From: Klebsiella sp. RHBSTW-00484
GTDB lineage: Bacteria; Pseudomonadota; Gammaproteobacteria; Enterobacterales; Enterobacteriaceae
Assembly (NCBI RefSeq): GCF_013705725.1
Contig: NZ_CP055481.1
Coordinates: 5,890,001-5,954,000, forward strand
Direction: 5' to 3'
DNA length: 64,000 nt
Translations under genes and position numbers: made by a program
In this document: positions 57,233 to 64,000 of the stretch, piece by piece
How the letters are laid out: the number at the start of each line of letters is the position of its first letter
Position numbering within the stretch: position 1 is the first letter of the stretch
Notes under the pieces: model-generated
Told to the model about the DNA's origin: nothing
Databases searched by the model: none
What the model saw: the letters and a program-made list of their open reading frames with translations, nothing else

Positions 57233-59608
57233 TTACTGGCCAATTTCAATCACCACCAACCGCGTATCCGCCCGACCACGATCGTCAATCGCCCGCACGC
57301 GATAGCGTCCGCTACGCTTTGGAAACCACTCAATCGTATTGCGGCTGGCGCTATTACCCAGATACACATCTTCCACAAACCAGTAAATCACGTTGCTGTC
57401 GTTATCCGTAATGGCGTTGAAAACAATAGGTGTACGCTTGAGCGAGTCACGCCTCAGGGTATAAGTCGTATTGCGCAGCGGCGAAGTAATTCGTGGTGGC
57501 GAACCGTTCACCGCGCCCGTATCTTTGCATTTTGCGCTGGAAGGCGGCTTGCGTTTGGGTAACCCAGCCTGGGCGAAAACGCGGGCCAAATCCGACGGCC
57601 AGAATTCAAACACCTCAGTCCTGACCGTATTCGGATCGTAAGGTGGGCAGGCTACCTCACCCGTTGCTTTATCAATCGCCACCGGGCGATAAACCGTATC
57701 CACGCTAATCGGCGATTTACCGGGAATAAACCAGGTCTTGCCCTTACGCTGGCACCACGGCGTCGGTAAATTCCCACTGGCGAGACATACCTCCACCTGA
57801 CGCAGGTTCTGTGGACGCGGACGCACAGGCTCTTTTAGCCCCGGATATTCGGCGATAACGTTGTCGATAATATTGAAAAACAGCGGCGCGGCGGCGTCAG
57901 CGCCGATAAACGCGTTATTCCCTTTACCATCGAAGTTTCCCAGCCAGACCACCAGCACATACGGGCCGAAAATACCGCTGCTCCACGCATCGCGAAAGCC
58001 CCATGAAGTACCGGTTTTCCAGTAAACCGGCAGCGACTGTGAGCGCTGTGCCAGGGTATCGCCGGGACGACGATGCTGGCTGAGCATATTCAGCGTAATA
58101 AAGCTGGACTCCGGGCTTAACAGACGCACCGCCTCCCCCAGAAGAGTCGCGTCGTTCAAGCGCAGCGGCCTCATTTCACCACGGTTCGCCAACATCGCGT
58201 ACATCCGCGCCAGTTCCTGGGCAGTCACTTCACCACCGCCCAGTACCAGCGACAGGCCATAATGTTTTTCACTCGCCATATTCGCCACCCCCGCCATTTG
58301 CATCAACTGATACAGCGTTGGCTGACGCAGGCGTGAGGCGATAGCCACTGCGGGAATATTTCGGCTGTAGTTCAGGGCATCGGTGGCGGAAAGGGGACCG
58401 AGAAAGCGGCGGTCAAAATTCTCCGGCGCATAGGCACCAAACGCGACAGGCACATCTTTCAGAATGGTTAGCGGATGCAGAATCCCCTGCTCCAGCCCCA
58501 GGGCATAGATGAAGGGTTTTAACGTCGAGCCCGGCGAACGTTTTGCATCCGTCCCGTTAACCTGCCCCTGAATCTGCCGATTGTAATAGTCAGCCGACCC
58601 CACCAGTGCCCGTACGCCCATATCGCGGGTATCCACCAGCAGCGCAGCAGCATTGCGGATACCGCGATTTTGCTCGCGCGCGATCCAGGCATTCACCTGA
58701 CGTTCAAGTAGGGTTTGCAAGCGGACATCCAGCGTGGTGGCAACCTTCTGCGGCCTATCCATATTCAACCACTGCCGACGCTGAAGCTGCTCGACAAAAT
58801 GCGGGGCGATATAAGGCATCTGCTCCGGTTGGCGCAACACCAATGGCAACTGAAACAGCGCGGCATAGCTGGCGTCATCAGGGTGCGAAGCCAGCCAGCG
58901 CTGATAAAGCCGGTTACGCGCCTTTGTTAACGCCGGGCCAACCACGCCAGTGCGCGAATCGCTACGAAAGCTGGGTGACTGCGGCAGCACCGCAAGCGTT
59001 AACGCTTCCGGCAGAGTTAGCGCCTGCGACGGTTTATTAAAATAGATCAGGCTGGCCGCGCCGATGCTTTCAATATTGCGCCCGTACGGCGCGTAGTTCA
59101 GATAGGCTTCCAGAATATCGCGTTTGGAATAGCTCAGTTCCAGCTGGGCAGCGCGCAAAATTTGCATCGCTTTGCCCGGCAACGTTCTGGTATTCAACTT
59201 CCAGTACATCCGCGCCAACTGCATCGTCAGCGTAGAGCCTCCCTGCGGATGGCCACCGCGCAGATAGCTCACCCAAAAGCCGCGCATCAGGCTGTAAGGG
59301 TTAAACCCCGGATGATAATAAAACCAGCGATCTTCATGGCGCATAACGCCTTCAACAAGCAGCGGCGACATCTCCTCCAGCGGCGTCCACAACCGGTAGC
59401 GATCGTCACCGGTCAGCGCCAGACGCAGCAATTTACCCTCGCGATCGTAGTACGCCGTAGAGAACAACACCCCGTCCGATAAGCGCGGATGAGGCCAGAA
59501 ACGGAAGCCAACGCAAAATAGCGCCAGTAGAAACAGCGCCATCAACAGGTTTTGCAGCAGACGGAAAAAGCGGCCCGCAGAACGCGGGCCGTTTGGGGTT
59601 TCAGACAT
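57233..59608 (-). CDS. pbpC: Penicillin-binding protein 1C (bifunctional PBP)
   Basis: Peptidoglycan glycosyltransferase with a transpeptidase domain, anchored in the inner membrane. It is 791 aa (E. coli about 770). One membrane segment at about 18-37. The GT51 domain carries RHEDRWFYYHPG near residue 92 (catalytic Glu) and GGSTLTMQLAR at 123-133. The transpeptidase has STLK at 361-364, SRN at 415-417 and KTGTS at 531-535. A C-terminal BiPBP_C domain follows. Its ATG overlaps the yfhM stop by one base (TAATG). In E. coli the pair lies elsewhere, near ndk. Confidence 0.97.
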   Translation of the reverse strand: MSETPNGPRSAGRFFRLLQNLLMALFLLALFCVGFRFWPHPRLSDGVLFSTAYYDREGKLLRLALTGDDRYRLWTPLEEMSPLLVEGVMRHEDRWFYYHPGFNPYSLMRGFWVSYLRGGHPQGGSTLTMQLARMYWKLNTRTLPGKAMQILRAAQLELSYSKRDILEAYLNYAPYGRNIESIGAASLIYFNKPSQALTLPEALTLAVLPQSPSFRSDSRTGVVGPALTKARNRLYQRWLASHPDDASYAALFQLPLVLRQPEQMPYIAPHFVEQLQRRQWLNMDRPQKVATTLDVRLQTLLERQVNAWIAREQNRGIRNAAALLVDTRDMGVRALVGSADYYNRQIQGQVNGTDAKRSPGSTLKPFIYALGLEQGILHPLTILKDVPVAFGAYAPENFDRRFLGPLSATDALNYSRNIPAVAIASRLRQPTLYQLMQMAGVANMASEKHYGLSLVLGGGEVTAQELARMYAMLANRGEMRPLRLNDATLLGEAVRLLSPESSFITLNMLSQHRRPGDTLAQRSQSLPVYWKTGTSWGFRDAWSSGIFGPYVLVVWLGNFDGKGNNAFIGADAAAPLFFNIIDNVIAEYPGLKEPVRPRPQNLRQVEVCLASGNLPTPWCQRKGKTWFIPGKSPISVDTVYRPVAIDKATGEVACPPYDPNTVRTEVFEFWPSDLARVFAQAGLPKRKPPSSAKCKDTGAVNGSPPRITSPLRNTTYTLRRDSLKRTPIVFNAITDNDSNVIYWFVEDVYLGNSASRNTIEWFPKRSGRYRVRAIDDRGRADTRLVVIEIGQ

Positions 59609-62600
59609 TACGGTTTCACCGCTCCCGGCGGGGCAACGACGGTTAAGGTCGCGCCGCCTGCGGTTTGCGCCTGGATTTCACGATCGTACATCGCTTCGCC
59701 ATAAGCTGGCGGTACGGTAAAGATGCCGGAGTTGGTCGCTTTAATCTGATACACAAACTCCTGCACCTTATCCGTCGCCTCGCCGTACATAATCACCCGA
59801 TCTTCGCGAATATCGCTGTAGTCCGACTGCCAGGAGCCGCCAACCGCTAGCGGTGACCGCCATTCAGCTTGTGTGTCATCATCGCTGGCGGCACCCGCGC
59901 TCTGTGGCGTTTGCTGCACCACCTCAAAGCCGCCCGGCAGCAGATCGACGATCGCGATGTTAGCCACCCCCTGCTTCGCATTGGCACGAACTTTCACATG
60001 CACCCAGACTTTTTCACCCAGCGTCACCTGCGTGATGACCTCGCCTTTTTCATTGGTGTAGTCGCGGCTTATCTCCAGCCCGCGCGCCACAGCCTTTTGC
60101 GGTACCAACTGGTCATAACCCGCCTGCGTAACCACGTACCAGGCCGGATGATCGGAGGTATTGCTGAACAGCACTTCTTGAGTATCGGCACTGAACCGCC
60201 CGCGGGCAGCGACGCCGTTCAATGACGCAATCACCTGCTGGCGCGCATCGCGGGTTTTCGCGCTAATGCTCAACTGAGCGCCCTGCGCATTTGCCTGCGG
60301 TGCGGAGTAGTATTCCAGCGCCAGGATGCTCATCGCCGAAGAGAGCGTGGTGTAGCGGTTCGCTTTCAGGCGCATCACAATATTTTCCAGCAGTTGCGGC
60401 GGGATCTGGTCGATTTTTTCCGGGAAGTGGCGGGTGATCAAATACAACCGCGTGCTGTCCTGCACCAGCGGATCGAAATAGTTCCGCGTCCACCAGCTGC
60501 GATCGTAAGCTTTGCTCAGCTCCTTCCAGATTGGCTGCAGCAGCGTCTCCGCCTGTTTATCCATCTTCAACATCTGATAAGAGGCCGCCAGATACAGCGC
60601 GCTAAGGTCGGTCTGCCACGCATTCGGGTAATTGTTTTGCAGGCGCGTCTGCACCTCCGCCAGCAGATTGGTGGTGATGATGCCCTGGCGGGTCAGCAGA
60701 TACGCAGCGAAAGCGCGTAGGCGCAGATCGTCCAGCGAGGTCATCCCCGCATTGGCCGCCAGCGTTTTCAGATAGCCGTTTGCAGGCTTCAGCAGCGCCT
60801 CGTCCACCGGATATTGCGCTTGTTGCGCTTCCAGCAGGAACTGGACCACGTATGGCGTAATAAACGGATCGGCCTGCGGCGAGGAGCGCCATACGCCAAT
60901 AGCCCCTTCGTTATTCTGCCGTGCCAGCAGCGTGGTCAGAGTTTGCTTAAGCAGCGTGCGTATCTGCTCATCGCTGTACGCGCCCTTCATTTCCGGGTGG
61001 CGATACTGGAACAGCAGCGGCGTCGCCTGGCTGACAATTTGCTCCGAACAGGCATTAGGGTAATCAGCCAGATACTGAGCCAGGCCGTTGGTCAGCACCA
61101 GCGGCGACCATGAAACCTGCGCATCGCGGCGGGCAAAGGCGTCAAACATCTGACGCATCTCGCCCACGCTTTGCTCGCGACCGTCCATCCGCCCCATCAC
61201 CGACTGCGTGCGGTACGCCGCTGCGGGCCGCAGCGACAGGCTCACCATGCGCTGTGTTGATTTATTGCCTGATTCCGCCTTAAACACCAGCGTCGCATTG
61301 CCTGGCATCGCTTTTGCCTTCAGCCGGAAGGTCAGCACCCCTTCCTGTTTTTCGGCAAGCAGCATTGACTGCTGCGCTTCTCCGACCATCTCCAGTTGCG
61401 GCGGCAGATGAAGCGAGACGGTTAACGGCGTTTTCACACCGTTCAGCCCGTTGAGATTGTTAGCGACGCCCAGCGTCACATCAAATTGATCTCCCGGCGC
61501 GACCGTGGTCGGCACGTTCGGGCTTAAGACAAAATCGTCACGCACCGTGGTATAGCGCTGCGCGTGGCCTATTTTGTCCGGCGTCACCGACATCGCCATC
61601 ACGCGGATTTTACCGTTGAAGTAATCCGGCACCGGATAGTTGAACACCGCTTCGCCGTCCACATCGGTAATCCCCGACCAGTACGCCACTGGCGCATCTT
61701 TCTTGCGCTTGAACGGGTTCAGATGCAGATCCAGCCCTTCGCCACCGTCACCTCCCGGAGCGGAAACCAGCGACATCATCTTGCTAAATTCCGGCAGGAT
61801 CAGGTCGAGAATTTGCCAGCTTTCCACCTCCAGTGTGCGCTTGCGGAAGAAGTAATCCAGCGGATCTTTCAGGCGATAGCGCGCGACCTGCAAAATTCCC
61901 TCATCGACAGCAAACACTGCCACCCGCTGCGGCGAATTGGTTTTCACCTTAATCGCCAGCGTTTCACCCGGCTTCACCACTTCCGGCGCGTCAATCGTCA
62001 TCTGCGCCTGCCGCGCTTCATGGCTAATCGCGAACGGTTTAACGCCATAGCTGAGCGGGCTCATAAAGATTTCATCCGAGTTCGGATCGCGGATGAACTG
62101 CACGTTGATGTAGCCGTTGCCCTCCATCTCTTCCGGTACGCGAATGGTTTGTACCGAGCTGGTGGTATCGGTATGGAACCACGTCCACTGGTACACCTTA
62201 TCGCGCTCAATGGTGATGATACCGCTGCCGGTATACGGCGCGTTGACGGCGACTTCAATCTCTTCGCCCGGTTTATACGTGCCTTTGTTCAACGTCAGCT
62301 TCAATTCGGCATCGCGATCCAGAGAGCGCGAGATGTTGGCGTTGCCCGCCACCGTATAGACCACGCGGTTCAGCACGTTATCTTTGCCGTCTTTTATCTC
62401 CAGCACAAACGTCCCGGGCTTATCCGTCGCCAGACGGAAATCGCTCCCCTGTGCGTCAATCACCAGCGGCGCACTGGAAACAGGGACTTCTTTAAGCTTC
62501 GACTGATACTTATAAACCCCTGAACTCTGCTTCGTCAGCACCGACAGGTACTTCTGCTCGAGCAGATCGACTTTCAGGCCGGGGAGGGCCATTTTTTTCA

Positions 62601-64000
62601 GCAGCGGGTCGATGGCTATCAGATTCAGGTGGCGTTCCGCATCCTTGTTGATGTAGTCAAGATCGCCATCCGCCTTCACACCTACCAACCAATCGTGCGG
62701 AGAGACCATCACCCGCGCCGCCGCCGTCACCGAGCGTCCACCGCCCGCTTCAAAGGCTTCGGAAATCAGCTGTAGCTGGTAAGTGGCATCGTCGTAACCG
62801 TTAAGCTCCAGCGCGATATCCGCTTTACCGTTGTCGTCAGTGGTTCGCTCTTCCAACTGCGTCTCGAAGTCATCATTGCTACGGCGATTTTCATAGAACT
62901 GATAGTCATTGAACTGGCTGAAGCGCGGGTAAACCGGGCGCAGCGTCAAATTCGACGTCACACGCCGTCCCTGAGCTGGCGTACCGAACAGGTTCTGCAC
63001 ATCAATATTCGCTTTCAGATCTCCAGGCTTCACCCACCCCAGTTGACGTTCCGGCGACAGCTTGAGCGCCACTTTCAGACGGTCTGGCTCGAACTCTTTG
63101 ACCCGCACCGTGGTATCACCTAACAGGCGCTTATCGTCCTCATTTTTCCCCAGCAAATAGAGATATACCGTCCAGTCGCCGGTTGGCGAGTTTTCCGACG
63201 TGGTGTAATTCAGCTCGCTAAAGCCGGAAGCATCCAGCGTTAGCGGGATGGTCGCCATTAATGTATCGCGCGGATCGCGGATTTCCGCCTGCACCGGAAT
63301 ACCGGCAACCTGGGTTTTCCAGTCGGTGGTGCGGGTGATAAGCCCAATGTTAAACCGCTCGCCGGGGCGATAAACGCCGCGGTCGGAGAACAGGTAGCTG
63401 TCGAGCGTACGCGGATCGCGCGGCGTATACTCGCCCTCTACATCAAAACGGGAGAAACTCAGCTGACGGTCGCTATTATCATCAGTCGGCAGGAAGGAGA
63501 CATCGCCCTCTTTTTCGACCAGAAACATCACTGGCGTCCGCTCGGCGCTGAAATCATCCAGCGATGGGAACACCACGTGACCATCCGCTTCAGTCGTTCG
63601 GCTAAACAGCGTCGTGCCGTTTCTCGCCACCACGGAGACTTTCGCCCCGCTGACCGGCGTGCCATCATGAATCGACTGCACGAAAACGTCCCGCGAACGA
63701 TCGACCGAACGCTTCGCCATGATGCCCAAATCGGTGACGACGACAAACCGGGAGTCCATCACCCGGGCCTGTTCTTCGTCGTAATCACGCTCCTCTTCTT
63801 CAGCCCACTCTTCTCTTTTCTGTTCGGCCTGCGGATCCCAGCGCCTTAAGTTCAGCAGAAAAATACCGCGCCGGGACTGACCGTTATTGGTCAGATAACG
63901 CCCCAGGTCCACGCCCTGGTACTGAAGCGCACCCGTGTTATCGTTTTTGAGCGGCATCTGGTAATGGAAGCGTTCGGTAAAATATTCGTCATTCACCCGC
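59608..64000 (-). CDS. yfhM: Bacterial alpha-2-macroglobulin (ECAM), 5' end outside window
   Basis: Periplasmic protease-trapping lipoprotein thought to work with PBP1C in envelope defence. At least 1463 residues are here; E. coli YfhM has about 1653, so roughly the first 190 and the signal peptide lie beyond 64000. The frame is open to the edge; the first in-frame GTG there is not the start. MG1-MG10-type beta domains run through the protein. The reactive thioester motif C-x-E-Q is present as CSEQ (codons 61039-61050) within the alpha-helical thioester domain, marking the thioester-bearing type rather than YfaS. Coupled to pbpC downstream. Confidence 0.95.
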   Translation of the reverse strand, partial: RVNDEYFTERFHYQMPLKNDNTGALQYQGVDLGRYLTNNGQSRRGIFLLNLRRWDPQAEQKREEWAEEEERDYDEEQARVMDSRFVVVTDLGIMAKRSVDRSRDVFVQSIHDGTPVSGAKVSVVARNGTTLFSRTTEADGHVVFPSLDDFSAERTPVMFLVEKEGDVSFLPTDDNSDRQLSFSRFDVEGEYTPRDPRTLDSYLFSDRGVYRPGERFNIGLITRTTDWKTQVAGIPVQAEIRDPRDTLMATIPLTLDASGFSELNYTTSENSPTGDWTVYLYLLGKNEDDKRLLGDTTVRVKEFEPDRLKVALKLSPERQLGWVKPGDLKANIDVQNLFGTPAQGRRVTSNLTLRPVYPRFSQFNDYQFYENRRSNDDFETQLEERTTDDNGKADIALELNGYDDATYQLQLISEAFEAGGGRSVTAAARVMVSPHDWLVGVKADGDLDYINKDAERHLNLIAIDPLLKKMALPGLKVDLLEQKYLSVLTKQSSGVYKYQSKLKEVPVSSAPLVIDAQGSDFRLATDKPGTFVLEIKDGKDNVLNRVVYTVAGNANISRSLDRDAELKLTLNKGTYKPGEEIEVAVNAPYTGSGIITIERDKVYQWTWFHTDTTSSVQTIRVPEEMEGNGYINVQFIRDPNSDEIFMSPLSYGVKPFAISHEARQAQMTIDAPEVVKPGETLAIKVKTNSPQRVAVFAVDEGILQVARYRLKDPLDYFFRKRTLEVESWQILDLILPEFSKMMSLVSAPGGDGGEGLDLHLNPFKRKKDAPVAYWSGITDVDGEAVFNYPVPDYFNGKIRVMAMSVTPDKIGHAQRYTTVRDDFVLSPNVPTTVAPGDQFDVTLGVANNLNGLNGVKTPLTVSLHLPPQLEMVGEAQQSMLLAEKQEGVLTFRLKAKAMPGNATLVFKAESGNKSTQRMVSLSLRPAAAYRTQSVMGRMDGREQSVGEMRQMFDAFARRDAQVSWSPLVLTNGLAQYLADYPNACSEQIVSQATPLLFQYRHPEMKGAYSDEQIRTLLKQTLTTLLARQNNEGAIGVWRSSPQADPFITPYVVQFLLEAQQAQYPVDEALLKPANGYLKTLAANAGMTSLDDLRLRAFAAYLLTRQGIITTNLLAEVQTRLQNNYPNAWQTDLSALYLAASYQMLKMDKQAETLLQPIWKELSKAYDRSWWTRNYFDPLVQDSTRLYLITRHFPEKIDQIPPQLLENIVMRLKANRYTTLSSAMSILALEYYSAPQANAQGAQLSISAKTRDARQQVIASLNGVAARGRFSADTQEVLFSNTSDHPAWYVVTQAGYDQLVPQKAVARGLEISRDYTNEKGEVITQVTLGEKVWVHVKVRANAKQGVANIAIVDLLPGGFEVVQQTPQSAGAASDDDTQAEWRSPLAVGGSWQSDYSDIREDRVIMYGEATDKVQEFVYQIKATNSGIFTVPPAYGEAMYDREIQAQTAGGATLTVVAPPGAVKP

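Noticed and set aside
61564..62523. 319-codon open frame opposite yfhM
   Set aside because: Antisense shadow with no recognisable domain; the yfhM frame is conserved across this interval.

Overview
The window is chromosomal DNA of a member of the Enterobacteriaceae. The evidence is near-identity of rpoB, rpoC, tufB, rplKAJL, dcuB and purH to their Escherichia coli counterparts as I remember them, an ERIC repeat, and E. coli-like gene order over most of its length. The 16S variable regions are not those of E. coli and look closer to the Enterobacter/Klebsiella/Citrobacter side of the family. I do not assign a genus. There is no phage, insertion sequence, CRISPR array or pseudogene.

Layout. 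(1) 1-4900: a minus-strand rRNA operon (23S cut by the window edge, tRNA-Glu, 16S, P1/P2 promoters), equivalent to rrnE by its purH neighbour. (2) 4977-7997: purHD, behind a PurR box and a perfect leader hairpin. (3) 7994-11400: the zinc-responsive ZraPSR envelope-stress system, with two sigma-54 promoters and two ZraR-type palindromes between zraP and zraSR. (4) 11404-15886: yjaH, hupA, yjaG, nfi, hemE, nudC, all minus, with a 126-bp ERIC element between hemE and nudC. (5) 15982-22097: rsd, then thiCEFSGH behind a TPP riboswitch. (6) 22340-26117: an accessory block not in this place in E. coli: a membrane diguanylate cyclase, a PTS EIIB-EIIA pair without EIIC, and dcuB. (7) 26572-40653: rpoC, rpoB, rplL, rplJ, rplA, rplK, nusG, secE, tufB and four tRNA genes, all minus, in E. 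coli order. (8) 41095-44057: coaA, then birA and murB. (9) 44246-49590: a second, complete rRNA operon (5S, 23S, tRNA-Glu, 16S, P2, P1). (10) 49650-53633: hemG, trkH, yigZ, pepQ. (11) 53782-57187: fadBA behind a FadR operator. (12) 57233-64000: pbpC and the 3' part of the alpha-2-macroglobulin gene yfhM, which runs off the window.

Most of this is core metabolism and gene expression: transcription, translation, purine, thiamine, haem and CoA synthesis, and fatty acid oxidation. The unusual points are structural. The second rRNA operon joins a flank that in E. coli lies beside rrnA (hemG-trkH-pepQ-fadBA) to one that lies beside rrnB (murB-birA-coaA), as expected from recombination between rRNA operons. 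pbpC-yfhM follows fadA, where E. coli has fre/ubiD. The two 16S genes differ by five clustered, largely compensatory bases. The accessory block between thiH and rpoC is the likeliest place for uncharacterised biology, especially the orphan PTS pair beside a diguanylate cyclase.
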